DNA from: a virus
Length of the DNA stretch: 24,782 nucleotides
Reading direction: 5' to 3' (one strand)
Virus record (IMG/VR): IMGVR_UViG_3300035430_000194
Location: 1-24,782 of that record
Positions 13,961 through 20,682 of this stretch are shown one piece after another. The translations under genes and the position numbers were made by a program. Numbering within the stretch: position 1 is the stretch's first letter; each line of letters opens with the position of its first letter. A model generated the notes under the pieces. It ran no database searches and had not been told where the DNA came from. It was given only the letters and a program-made list of their open reading frames with translations.

Positions 13961-13978
13961 AAGTGCAGTTATCTGCAC
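13961..13978. promoter_or_regulatory. Perfect palindrome AGTGCAG-TTAT-CTGCACT, likely operator
   Basis: Seven-base perfect arms around a four-base centre sit about 55 bases upstream of the block B -35. The form is that of a dimeric HTH operator. It could also be a hairpin at the end of block A read on the minus strand, but no T-run follows. Confidence 0.5.
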
Positions 13979-14087
13979 TGGTGCTAAAATTGGGACTGTC
14001 TTTTGGTTGGCCACGGCGCAGTCATTCCGTAATGTCTAAAATCTGTTACTTTGTGTACACGTATTCGCCTCATGTACGAATTCAGGC

Positions 14088-14113
14088 ACACTTTAATGCG
14101 CCACATAAAGTGT
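14088..14113. repeat. Inverted repeat ACACTTTA...TAAAGTGT after block A
   Basis: Perfect eight-base arms with a ten-base centre lie 21 bases beyond the stop of the last block A gene. It could be a weak transcription end signal for block A or a protein site. No U-run follows on the minus strand. The rest of 13979-14133 shows no gene. Confidence 0.45.
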
Positions 14114-14133
14114 CGCGATTACTCTTTCCTGCG

Positions 14134-14340
14134 CTAGTCTTCGATGTAATCTTCAAACATGTCTTGCTTCACTGGGTCTATGTAGTCGGCCTCAAAGTAG
14201 CTGACCCGAGGCACCAGGCTAACAGGTGCTACCGCTTCCTCAACCCATGACGCATAACTGGCGTGCTCGTTATCGGTATACACACCGAGTATATACTCAC
14301 TCTGTCCTGTGTTCTTTTGCACCATCTCTACTACGTACAT
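14134..14340 (-). CDS. Small acidic hypothetical protein (68 aa), last gene of block A
   Basis: This 68-residue protein starts at ATG 14340 behind GGGAG at about seven bases; an upstream Met at 14367 has no site. It is acidic and rich in aromatic and Val residues (MYVVEMVQKNTG, then EYILGVYTDNEHASYASWVE and a DPVKQDMFEDYIED end), with no recognised motif. Its 5' end overlaps the HTH gene upstream by 44 bases in another frame. Function is unknown. Confidence 0.6.
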   Translation of the reverse strand: MYVVEMVQKNTGQSEYILGVYTDNEHASYASWVEEAVAPVSLVPRVSYFEADYIDPVKQDMFEDYIED

Positions 14341-14578
14341 CGCTATGCTCCCAAAAAGAATAGCCATACAGCTCAGCGGCTCTCATGTACCTTCGTAATG
14401 TCTGCTCTGATACACCATGGATCAAAGCTAAGTTTTCATAGTATACGCCTTTGTTTACTAATTCAAAACATTCTGCGATTTGTTCAATCGTTAGTTTAGG
14501 TTTAAAGGGCGCTGCCTTTTTTGGCTTTGCCCTCTTTTTGGCTGGGTACTTCCGCACTAAGTAATCGCGCAGATCCAT
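14297..14578 (-). CDS. Helix-turn-helix protein with basic N-terminus (93 aa)
   Basis: This 93-residue protein starts at ATG 14578 in a TGATG overlap with the preceding HTH gene, with GGAG nine bases upstream. Residues 14-28 are Lys/Pro-rich (AKKRAKPKKAAPFKPK). Residues about 30-70 form an HTH (LTIEQIAECFELVNKGVYYE, then LALIHGVSEQTLRRYMRAAE). The overall form is that of a small DNA-binding regulator of resolvase/transposase-HTH style without a catalytic domain. It is coupled directly with another small HTH protein, which suggests a regulatory pair. Confidence 0.72.
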   Translation of the reverse strand: MDLRDYLVRKYPAKKRAKPKKAAPFKPKLTIEQIAECFELVNKGVYYENLALIHGVSEQTLRRYMRAAELYGYSFWEHSDVRSRDGAKEHRTE

Positions 14579-14733
14579 CAGAAAATGCTCCGATAGATCA
14601 TGCCGTGACGGGCGCGATAGATTGTATTCTTGTGAACGCCATACTCTTTAGCCTGCTGCTTGTCAGTCTTGCCGTATCTATTAATGCGAATTGCCCGAAC
14701 TTGCTCGGGCGTTAACTTGTAATTTCTTTTCAT
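14578..14733 (-). CDS. Small helix-turn-helix protein (51 aa)
   Basis: This 51-residue protein starts at ATG 14733, one base after the stop of the methyltransferase-like gene (TAA-C-ATG), with a GGGGA site. The sequence is essentially one HTH: MKRNYKLTPEQVRAIRINRY, then GKTDKQQAKEYGVHKNTIYR and ARHGMIYRSIF. The LT.EQVR.IR....T....A...GV....I..AR.G..Y... pattern is also seen as the DNA-binding part of homing endonucleases and in small phage regulators. There is no nuclease domain here, so a stand-alone DNA binder is likely. Confidence 0.75.
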   Translation of the reverse strand: MKRNYKLTPEQVRAIRINRYGKTDKQQAKEYGVHKNTIYRARHGMIYRSIF

Positions 14734-14734
14734 G

Positions 14735-15319
14735 TTATCCCCACTGTTCTGCCATAGCGTCCGCAATGCCTTGATAGGTTTTGCTTCGCAGCTTCCATCG
14801 GTCATCGCTTGGGCCTAGTTTGTTTTGTCCGCTTGGTGTTTGGTTTGCTCTGCGCGTTCTGTCGTCCCCTTCGAGCCTGTTTGTCTCAACAAGTGGTGCC
14901 AGGTTTTTCAGCCACAAACAGGTTTTCTTGCTCGCATCATCGCCAAACCACCAAGGCTGAATAATCTGATCTGGCTTGCGGATTCTTGAGCTGATGCAGC
15001 TAACGGGATTCTCCAAAGCAATTCGCTCAATTGGAGCTGCAAGAAGCAATCGCACAAAGTCTAGCGCCTCCTCTGTCTTTTCTGCTCGGCCTTCTATGCG
15101 CTTGTTCCAATGAAGGCCAGACACGGCCAGATAAGTACAAGGTGGGTGGGCGATCATTAAATCCCAGCCATCGCAAAGAACATCCCTCACATCGCCTTGA
15201 TAATGGTTGGGTGAGCTATCATCTGCGGGCAACAGGTCGCAAGAAAGCGCGTAATGTCCGCGCCTTCTGAATGCCTCTCTCACTGTGCCGCTATACTCGC
15301 AAGCTACTAATACTTTCAT
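14735..15319 (-). CDS. DNA C5-cytosine methyltransferase-like protein
   Basis: This 194-residue protein starts at ATG 15319 in the two-base gap after a small membrane-protein gene; the frame is open further upstream but those residues overlap that gene. The Rossmann-like start is MKVLVACEYSGTVREAFR. AHPPCTYL holds the PPC motif (59-61) with the candidate catalytic Cys61. ALENPVS carries ENP (103-105), similar to motif VI ENV. WFGDDASKKTCLWLKNL follows, and SKTYQGIADAMAEQW lies at the end. It is much shorter than standalone C5 enzymes and lacks an obvious target-recognition domain. It may modify phage DNA against restriction or be a degenerate relative. This compact family recurs in phages. 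Confidence 0.78.
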   Translation of the reverse strand: MKVLVACEYSGTVREAFRRRGHYALSCDLLPADDSSPNHYQGDVRDVLCDGWDLMIAHPPCTYLAVSGLHWNKRIEGRAEKTEEALDFVRLLLAAPIERIALENPVSCISSRIRKPDQIIQPWWFGDDASKKTCLWLKNLAPLVETNRLEGDDRTRRANQTPSGQNKLGPSDDRWKLRSKTYQGIADAMAEQWG

Positions 15320-15321
15320 AA

Positions 15322-15471
15322 TCACAACCCCAGCCAAGCGCCAGCCAGACCGATGCCGCCGACCACCATAAAGAATACTGCGCCGATTGACCAAAGCGCG
15401 TTCTCGATAAACTCGCGGCGTTTGCGGATTCTAATTTGCTCGTAAGTTTCTGCCATAGGTTTCTTTTTCAT
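15322..15471 (-). CDS. Small single-pass membrane protein (49 aa)
   Basis: This 49-residue protein starts at ATG 15471 in an ATGA overlap with the preceding gene, with AAGGA nearby. The N-terminus is basic (MKKKPMAETYEQIRIRKRRE). Residues 24-48 are hydrophobic (ALWSIGAVFFMVVGGIGLAG), making one membrane segment with the basic side predicted inside. It ends two bases before the methyltransferase-like start. It could be an early inner-membrane effector such as a superinfection or host-takeover factor. No family is recognised. Confidence 0.68.
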   Translation of the reverse strand: MKKKPMAETYEQIRIRKRREFIENALWSIGAVFFMVVGGIGLAGAWLGL

Positions 15472-15650
15472 AGTCCTTGCGCCTTATCTAGTGATAAAAA
15501 AAAGTGTGTTTCTTCAACTGCGTTTTCGTCCGTGATCCCAAGTTGCGCCAAGGCTGCGCCGTCTTCTAAGAAGTCCAACGCCTCCTGAGTGCTCAGGCCA
15601 GTAATGGCCTCAAGGATTAAGTCTTTCTGTGTCTCGTGTGTTGTGCTCAT
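15468..15650 (-). CDS. Small acidic hypothetical protein (60 aa)
   Basis: This 60-residue acidic helical protein starts at ATG 15650, six bases after GGAGGG. It reads MSTTHETQKDLILEAITGLS, then TQEALDFLEDGAALAQLGIT and an acidic end. There is no recognised motif. It is coupled by ATGA to the small membrane-protein gene. Acidic small early proteins of phages often bind host proteins, but nothing here identifies a target. Confidence 0.68.
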   Translation of the reverse strand: MSTTHETQKDLILEAITGLSTQEALDFLEDGAALAQLGITDENAVEETHFFLSLDKAQGL

Positions 15651-15672
15651 GTTTTACCCTCCGTGGCCGCGC

Positions 15673-15870
15673 TTATGCGGCCTGCTCTCTAAAGTGGAAT
15701 ATTGCTGCGATTGCGCCATCCATAAACTGTTTTAGATCTTCTTCGTCGATGTATAGCTTGTAAAGCTGATCTTCGGTTGCCCAGAAGCGATCAACTGTTT
15801 TGTCTAGTCCAAAGAAGCGCACACCAGTTTTGATATGCGCGAATCCGTCGTTAAATGGTTTGGTATTCAT
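15673..15870 (-). CDS. Hypothetical protein (65 aa)
   Basis: This 65-residue protein starts at ATG 15870 with a GGGGC stretch a few bases upstream. It is rich in aromatic and acidic residues (GFAHIKTGVRFFGLDKTVDR, then DQLYKLYIDEEDLKQFMDGA). There is no Cys pair, membrane segment or known motif. It lies between two other small block A genes on the same strand. Function is unknown. Confidence 0.62.
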   Translation of the reverse strand: MNTKPFNDGFAHIKTGVRFFGLDKTVDRFWATEDQLYKLYIDEEDLKQFMDGAIAAIFHFREQAA

Positions 15871-15879
15871 GGCTGCCCC

Positions 15880-16134
15880 TTAAGAGTAAGTTACTTGTTC
15901 TTGGTAATGCTCGTCCAACACGTCAAGGATAGTGTCGGCTTGCCACTCTGCGCCATCGGGCGTAGTCGCTGGAAGCGCTCGCAATATCTCGTAGACTGCT
16001 TGTGTCTTGGTGCATACGTGATAAACAACAAGCTCTGCTTTCTCCGATATTAAGCTGTACAAGCTCTCATCATTGTTTAGCCAAAGAGCAGTGTTCCAGT
16101 GATTGTATGATTCGTAACCGTTGTATGTTTGCAT
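15880..16134 (-). CDS. Small phage protein, ALWLNNDESLY (DUF7249-like) family, first gene of block A
   Basis: This 84-residue protein starts at ATG 16134, six bases after GGAGGGG. The N-terminus MQTYNGYESYNHWNTALWLN then NDESLYSL is a recurring phage pattern (NG...W..ALW..NDE.LY), which I associate with DUF7249 from memory. The rest is helical and acidic (LRALPATTPDGAEWQADTIL, then VLDEHYQEQ). It is the first gene after the strong leftward promoter at 16181-16210, so it is probably expressed immediately on entry. Function is unknown. Confidence 0.75.
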   Translation of the reverse strand: MQTYNGYESYNHWNTALWLNNDESLYSLISEKAELVVYHVCTKTQAVYEILRALPATTPDGAEWQADTILDVLDEHYQEQVTYS

Positions 16135-16156
16135 TGTTTACCCCTCCAGGTATTGT

Positions 16157-16171
16157 GGCTCCCCGTGAGCC
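16157..16171 (-). promoter_or_regulatory. Leader hairpin GGCTC-acggg-GAGCC in block A
   Basis: Perfect five-base arms lie in the predicted 5' leader, between the promoter and the ribosome site at about 16141-16148. A small stable leader hairpin of this kind often protects or tunes phage mRNA. The bases could also be coincidental. Confidence 0.4.
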
Positions 16172-16180
16172 GTTGAACAC

Positions 16181-16210
16181 ATAATATAAATAAACCTTTT
16201 AACGTGTCAA
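16181..16210 (-). promoter_or_regulatory. Strong sigma-70-like promoter for leftward early block A
   Basis: On the minus strand a perfect TTGACA (16205-16210) and TATTAT (16181-16186) are separated by 18 bases in AT-rich DNA; a TATATT two bases closer is an alternative -10. It points into the leader of the first block A gene and is the best consensus promoter in the window, suggesting host RNA polymerase starts early transcription here. Confidence 0.75.
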
Positions 16211-16229
16211 ATCTTTTTTATATATCAAT

Positions 16230-16257
16230 TTGTCATAAGGTTTGCGGTTTATATAAC
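16230..16257 (+). promoter_or_regulatory. Sigma-70-like promoter for the rightward packaging/structural genes
   Basis: TTGTCA (16230-16235) and TATAAC (16252-16257) are separated by 16 bases and lie back to back with the leftward promoter. ATATAAC (16251-16257) and GTTATAT (16274-16280) form an inverted repeat ending right before the GGAGG site at 16281, so it could be an operator or an RNA fold near the ribosome site. Confidence 0.55.
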
Positions 16258-16291
16258 TAACCTATAAAATTTGGTTATATGGAGGTAAACT

Positions 16292-16444
16292 ATGGCAGAC
16301 TTAAGACACAAGCTAGATAAAGACACACGACAAAGACACTTTCCCGAGTATGACGGTGGCAAGGGTTCAAAGCCAAGAAAGAGCACACAGGAAAGCCGCG
16401 ATAAGTTCAAAGCTAATTACGACAAGATAAACTGGGGTAAATAG
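16292..16444 (+). CDS. Small hydrophilic protein (50 aa) preceding terminase genes
   Basis: This 50-residue protein starts at ATG 16292, six bases after GGAGG. It is highly charged (MADLRHKLDKDTRQRHFPEY, then DGGKGSKPRKSTQESRDKF and a NYDKINWGK end), without hydrophobic segments. A small protein with this kind of start and INWGK-like end often precedes terminase in podoviruses; this is from memory and has no known function. It ends one base before the small terminase gene. It is the first gene of the rightward transcript. Confidence 0.7.
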   Translation: MADLRHKLDKDTRQRHFPEYDGGKGSKPRKSTQESRDKFKANYDKINWGK

Positions 16445-16445
16445 A

Positions 16446-16736
16446 ATGGCTGCTACTAATGCTGCAAAGCAAAGATCAATGCGCCAAGAGCAGTTGAGAG
16501 AGCTGATTAGTAAAAAGGGACTAGTTCAGAAAGTTCTTGATACAGCGCAAAAAATGGATGAGCAGGGGGCTAGCCTAGAGGCTAATGAGCTGCAGGCCAT
16601 GAAAGCCAGTGCTGACATACGTTTAAAGCTGATCAATAAGTACCTGCCCGATATGAAGACACAAGAAATCACTGGTGCTGATGGTGATGCCTTGGTTGTG
16701 TCGCTGATTAAAAAGCGCTTCGATGGTGCTGAGTAG
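16446..16736 (+). CDS. terS: Terminase small subunit-like protein
   Basis: This 96-residue helical protein starts at ATG 16446. It contains KGLVQKVLDTAQKMDEQGAS, then LEANELQAMKASADIRLKLI and NKYLPDMKTQEITGADGDAL, a pattern recurring in small proteins upstream of podovirus large terminases. Its coiled, helical nature and direct coupling to the large subunit (TAGTG overlap at 16734-16738) support a DNA-recognition or ring-forming role in packaging. An N-terminal HTH is not clear, so the assignment rests on context and pattern. Confidence 0.72.
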   Translation: MAATNAAKQRSMRQEQLRELISKKGLVQKVLDTAQKMDEQGASLEANELQAMKASADIRLKLINKYLPDMKTQEITGADGDALVVSLIKKRFDGAE

Positions 16737-18196
16737 TGCCAACCGTTGAGTACCACCTGAAACCCCAGGGGCAAGTGCTGCAGGCGTTCGCCGATTGCCG
16801 AGAGCGTAACTCTTTTATTATGGGGCCGCTGGGTTCAGGCAAGACAGTACAGACTATCCTCAAACTTTTTGACCTAATGTGCGAGCAGGCGCCAGTTAAG
16901 AGTGAGCAACATCCCAATCATGGTGTGCGACTCTCTCGCATCATCGCGGCACGTAATACCTATTCAGAGCTATTCAGCACGACAATCAAGGACTGGATCG
17001 AGATACTCGGCGACTTGGGTGAGTTTAAACAAGGTAACAAAGAACCGCCTACGCATCGCCTATCGTTTGGGCTGGATGATGGTACGAGTGTTCGGTGTGA
17101 AGTTATCTTCATTGCGTTCGATAGGCCCGATCACGTTAAGAAAGCAAGGGGTATCCAAACGACATGGGTATGGCTGAATGAGGCCAAAGAGCACAGCAAG
17201 GCCGTAGTCGATATGCTTGACCTACGTGCTGGCCGATACCCCAGTCCGAAAGAAGGCGCCAGACCTACACACTATGGGATTGTTGGTGACTCGAACGCGC
17301 CAGACGAGGATCATTGGTACTATAAGCTAGCAGAAGAAGAAAGACCCGAAGGCTGGGCATTCCATCGTCAACCAGGCGGTGTGTTCAAGGATGGTGATCA
17401 ATGGCGTGTAAACCCCGATGCTGAGAATCTCGATAACCTACCCACTGCTTACTACCACCGAGGTCTACAAGGTAAGACCGATGACTGGATCAAGGTTAAC
17501 CTAGCCAATGAGTACGGCTTTGTCAGTAGCGGCAAGCCAGTTCATCCGATGTACGTTGATTCGGTACACTGCCAGCCTATCGACTTCACGCCATCACTTG
17601 ATATCCCGATCATCCTCGGCTTTGATTTCGGTCGTACACCTGCATGTGCTTTCTTACAGCGTACAAGTATGGGCAGGTGGGTGTGCTTCGATGAGTTCTG
17701 TCTGACTGACTCAGGTGCGGTAGACTTTGCGCCACAACTCAAAAGGTACATTGATGCTAATTACCCCAACCACAAGTTCAAGGGCTGGGGTGACCCATCG
17801 GGCGACAACAAAAATCAAGCGAACGCCGATACACCTTTTAAGATCATTAGGGCTGCAGGTATTCCCTGTTCACCGACTAGCACGAACGACCCTGCGATGC
17901 GAAGGGCTGCACTTGAGATACCCATGAAAGAAAACTGCATGGATGGCAAGCCAAGGTTTCATGTACTGCCCAAGGCTAGGATGATACGCAAGGGCTTACA
18001 GGGTGGCTTCTGCTATCGGCGCATTCAGGTGTCTGGTGATCGCTACACTGATGAGCCAGACAAGAATGAATACAGTCACCCCGTAGAAGCTCTCGAATAC
18101 GCGCTACAAGGCGAAGGGGAAGGCAGGCAAGCGCTGACTAGGGCGCAAGGCTTTGATCGTCCTACAACAGCGAGGGTGGCTTTCAGTGTCTTCTGA
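16736..18196 (+). CDS. terL: Terminase large subunit (packaging ATPase/nuclease)
   Basis: This 486-residue protein starts at a GTG in the TAGTG overlap. The Walker A is GPLGSGKT (residues 30-37). The Walker B region is TTWVWLNEA (142-150) with Glu149 as the catalytic carboxylate and Asn148 where Asp is common. The nuclease domain opens with LGFDFGR (Asp297) and includes GWGDPSGDNKN near residue 360 and a late DEPDKNEYSHPVEALEYAL segment. It powers DNA entry through the portal and cuts concatemers. The length is usual for the family. Packaging type (headful or site-specific) cannot be decided from the window, though the apparent circular map fits either a circularised assembly or headful packaging. 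Confidence 0.95.
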   Translation: MPTVEYHLKPQGQVLQAFADCRERNSFIMGPLGSGKTVQTILKLFDLMCEQAPVKSEQHPNHGVRLSRIIAARNTYSELFSTTIKDWIEILGDLGEFKQGNKEPPTHRLSFGLDDGTSVRCEVIFIAFDRPDHVKKARGIQTTWVWLNEAKEHSKAVVDMLDLRAGRYPSPKEGARPTHYGIVGDSNAPDEDHWYYKLAEEERPEGWAFHRQPGGVFKDGDQWRVNPDAENLDNLPTAYYHRGLQGKTDDWIKVNLANEYGFVSSGKPVHPMYVDSVHCQPIDFTPSLDIPIILGFDFGRTPACAFLQRTSMGRWVCFDEFCLTDSGAVDFAPQLKRYIDANYPNHKFKGWGDPSGDNKNQANADTPFKIIRAAGIPCSPTSTNDPAMRRAALEIPMKENCMDGKPRFHVLPKARMIRKGLQGGFCYRRIQVSGDRYTDEPDKNEYSHPVEALEYALQGEGEGRQALTRAQGFDRPTTARVAFSVF

Positions 18197-18518
18197 GGTT
18201 TACATAGTCTTCACCGAGGACAGCGGGCACTGGTGGTCGCCTTTCCTGCATCCGATTATTCAGCATTGTTATGTGCTGATACCTGATAGGGGGCGCTGGA
18301 TCGTCTACGGTAAGACTGAGCAATACTTTGATCTTTTTACTTTAGATGACCAACCCTTTAAACTAGAGCGAGTTATTGTTGTAAAGGCAGAACGCAAACA
18401 AACAAAGCGCAGTCTATTCATGCTGAACACGTGTGTGGGCCATGCGAAACAGATACTAGGGATAAATGATCCGTTTATCCTTACACCCTATCAACTCTAT
18501 AAGAGGCTGAAACCGTGA
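18186..18518 (+). CDS. Candidate permuted NlpC/P60-like (papain-fold) protein between terminase and portal
   Basis: The start chosen is GTG 18186, which overlaps the terminase end by 11 bases and has an AGGGTGG site about six bases upstream; ATG 18153 is further inside terL without a better site. The 110-residue protein reads EDSGHWWSPFLHPIIQHCYV, where His27 precedes a strand, then a beta-rich part, then NTCVGHAKQILGINDPFILT with Cys83 at a helix start, and ends TPYQLYKRLKP. The order His-then-Cys is that of circularly permuted papain-fold (YaeF/LRAT-like) proteins. The family assignment is inference; activity (amidase/peptidase) is unproven. It is coupled to the next gene by GTGA. Confidence 0.55.
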   Translation: MSSEVYIVFTEDSGHWWSPFLHPIIQHCYVLIPDRGRWIVYGKTEQYFDLFTLDDQPFKLERVIVVKAERKQTKRSLFMLNTCVGHAKQILGINDPFILTPYQLYKRLKP

Positions 18519-18841
18519 AGAAACCAAAGGCACCTAAGAAGTCGGCACAGGAAGTAGCAGTAGAGCGCCGTCAGACTATCATGCTCGACAAAGAAATCGA
18601 GGAACAAGAAGATCGATTCCGCGCTATGTCACGCGGTAAACTGGGCAAGGCCAGCCTATTAGGCGGTGCGCCTAGAACACGTGCTGAAGCTGCAGGGCGT
18701 GGTGCTACTGCTGGTGGCGGTGGTGCTACTGGTGGCCGCACGTCTATGGTCGGTGGCATTTCGTCTATGTTCGGTGGCGGTATGTTTGGTGGCTCATCTG
18801 CTAGATCGGGATCATCGGCTGGCGCTACACAGCAAAGGTAA
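18515..18841 (+). CDS. Gly-rich protein preceding the portal, function unknown
   Basis: This 108-residue protein starts at a GTG in the GTGA overlap at 18515. The N-terminal half is charged and helical (VERRQTIMLDKEIEEQEDRF, then RAMSRGKLGKASLLGGAPRT). The C-terminal half is low-complexity Gly/Ser/Ala/Met (GGISSMFGGGMFGGSS). This kind of protein (LDKEIEEQE...RGKLG+ASLLGG) recurs between terminase and portal in podoviruses. It may be a head-assembly or minor structural protein. No catalytic motif is visible. Confidence 0.78.
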   Translation: MKKPKAPKKSAQEVAVERRQTIMLDKEIEEQEDRFRAMSRGKLGKASLLGGAPRTRAEAAGRGATAGGGGATGGRTSMVGGISSMFGGGMFGGSSARSGSSAGATQQR

Positions 18842-18847
18842 AAAATC

Positions 18848-20410
18848 ATGCAAATACCTGATCACTTGGGATCGTTTAACGACATCGTAACCCGTGAGAA
18901 AAAAGCGTTTGATAGTGAAGCCATGTGGCATACGCAATTGTCTGACGTGTACGAGTACTTCTTGCCTCAGCGCAACTTATTCGACCGTGAAGATAAAGGC
19001 CAGAAGAAGATGGATCGCATTTTCGATTCCACTTCACTGACCGCTATTCAACAGGGCGCTAGCAAGTTACAGGAAAACATCGCACCTATTTGGGCGCGTT
19101 GGGCTACGTTCCAACCGAGTGAGCAGGTACTCAAGCTGTTAGAGACTGGTGACTATGGTGTAAGCGAAACCGATATACGCGAGAATCTAGAAAGCCAGGC
19201 GGAAATAGTCTTTGACTATATCAACCGTTCCAACTTCGGCACTCAGTTCTACGAGGCTGCCTTAGACTTGCTGGTCGGCACTGCCACCTTGCGGATAGAT
19301 GAGACAGACGAGGACGATATGCCGTTTGTCTTTCACGCTATCCCACAGAAGGGTATCGCTTTTGAAGAAGGCCCATGGGGTACGATTGAAACCCACTGGC
19401 GACGAATGAAGGTTAAAGCCCGATTACTTGAGCGCATGTACAAAGGGTTTGAGCCGAGCGAGAAGATCGCCAACCTGATCAAGTCTTCACCTGATAACGA
19501 AGTCGGCGTGCATGAAGGCGTCATGTACTGCCCGAAGATGAAACGCTACTACGGAATGTTGTGGTGCGATGGTGAAGATTCGATCTCATGGTTTGAAGAC
19601 TTCGGTGTCACCTCGCCTTGGGTAACTGGTCGATACACGAAAGTAGCTGGTGAAGTTCGCGGTCGTGGCCCTGCTATGCAAACCTTGCCTGACGTCCGTT
19701 CGCTGAATAAAGCTAAAGAGTTTGTACTGCAAAAGGCTGCCATTGATCTAGCGGGAATGTATACAGCCACAGATGATGGTGTAACCAATCCTTACAACAT
19801 CACTATCAGCCCAGGCATTGTTATCCCCGTAGGTTCGAACAACACAAGCAACCCGTCTATCCAGCGTTTAGACACTGGTGCTAACTTACAGCTAGCGCAG
19901 TTCGAGATCATGGAATTGCAGAACGCTATCAAGGTGGCGCTGTTTAATGATCTGCGTGATCCTACTGGCCCTGTTCGCTCTGCTACTGAGATTGCGATCG
20001 AGGCGAGAGAGTTAGCTAAGCGTATTGGTTCTGCGTTCGGCCGATTGCAGACCGAGGTGCTTGTACCTATTCTCAAGCGTGTTGTATCTATCCTGACTCG
20101 TAGGGGCTTGATCACGCCTTTACAGCTAGAAGGTAGGGACGTAGACATTAAGTTCACCAGTCCACTAGCACGTGCTCAGGATGCTGAAGACCTAATGGCT
20201 GTACAGCAAGCCGTTCAGTTTGTGCTAGGTACTGCTGGTCCTGAACAGGTGATGATGGCGTTTAAGACTGAAAACTTCGGTACATGGGCGGCTGAGAAGA
20301 CGGGTATGTCTAGCGAGTTAGTGCGGTCTGAATCTGAGAAGCAGCAGATCATCCAGGCTGGTGCTCAAGCTGCGCAGATGGGACAACAACAACAACAGGC
20401 GGTTGAATGA
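18848..20410 (+). CDS. Portal protein (head-to-tail connector type)
   Basis: This 520-residue protein starts at ATG 18848 after AAGG. It matches the T7-style head-tail connecting protein family: MWHTQLSDVYEYFLPQRNLF near the start, STSLTAIQQGASKLQENIAP then WARWATF, TGRYTKVAGEVRGRGPAMQT and LPDVRSLNKAKEFVLQKAAI in the middle, and DPTGPVRSATEIAIEARELA with KRIGSAFGRLQTE in the crown/stem part. It ends in a Gln-rich tail. It forms the dodecameric ring at the capsid vertex through which DNA passes. ATGA overlap with the next gene at 20407. Confidence 0.94.
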   Translation: MQIPDHLGSFNDIVTREKKAFDSEAMWHTQLSDVYEYFLPQRNLFDREDKGQKKMDRIFDSTSLTAIQQGASKLQENIAPIWARWATFQPSEQVLKLLETGDYGVSETDIRENLESQAEIVFDYINRSNFGTQFYEAALDLLVGTATLRIDETDEDDMPFVFHAIPQKGIAFEEGPWGTIETHWRRMKVKARLLERMYKGFEPSEKIANLIKSSPDNEVGVHEGVMYCPKMKRYYGMLWCDGEDSISWFEDFGVTSPWVTGRYTKVAGEVRGRGPAMQTLPDVRSLNKAKEFVLQKAAIDLAGMYTATDDGVTNPYNITISPGIVIPVGSNNTSNPSIQRLDTGANLQLAQFEIMELQNAIKVALFNDLRDPTGPVRSATEIAIEARELAKRIGSAFGRLQTEVLVPILKRVVSILTRRGLITPLQLEGRDVDIKFTSPLARAQDAEDLMAVQQAVQFVLGTAGPEQVMMAFKTENFGTWAAEKTGMSSELVRSESEKQQIIQAGAQAAQMGQQQQQAVE

Positions 20411-20682
20411 GTTGGGAACAATTAGAAGTAAACCAGAAAGACGCCGAAGCAAAGAAGGCAGAAATAAGAGAGAAGCAAGTAGAGTTAGCAAAGGCGTATA
20501 GTCGGTGCTTCTCTACTGAAGACGGTTTTAAAGTACTGGAGGACTTACTCAACCGCTTTGTCATGGATAACGGCACTGACTTCAACTCGCAGAACATCGA
20601 GTATGAGGCGGCCTATCACAATGGCGAGGCGGGAGTGGTTAAGTTCATTATTCACTTAACGAAGCAAGCGGAAAAACTATGA
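20407..20682 (+). CDS. Bbp19-like phage protein
   Basis: This 91-residue protein starts in the ATGA overlap with the portal gene. The N-terminal third is a charged helix (KDAEAKKAEIREKQVELAKA). The rest carries the pattern YSRCFSTEDGFKVLEDLLNR, then DFNSQNIEYEAAYHNGEAGV and VKFI, which is that of the Bordetella phage BPP-1 Bbp19-like small protein found just after portal in related podoviruses. The family is recognised from memory. Function is unknown; a head-assembly role is inferred from position. Confidence 0.8.
   Translation: MSWEQLEVNQKDAEAKKAEIREKQVELAKAYSRCFSTEDGFKVLEDLLNRFVMDNGTDFNSQNIEYEAAYHNGEAGVVKFIIHLTKQAEKL

Noticed and set aside
13963-14250. 95-codon plus-strand frame across the block A/B gap
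   Set aside because: It starts inside the palindrome, has no ribosome site and runs antisense to the 68-residue gene.
8006-16291. Lysogeny module (integrase, attachment site, full CI repressor)
   Set aside because: Only a 62-residue Cro-like HTH protein is present; no integrase, excisionase or attachment-like repeat is seen, though these could lie outside the window.
18571-18849. 92-codon Pro/Ala-rich minus-strand frame
   Set aside because: It is the mirror of the Gly-rich coding sequence on the plus strand; no ribosome site and it opposes the whole operon.
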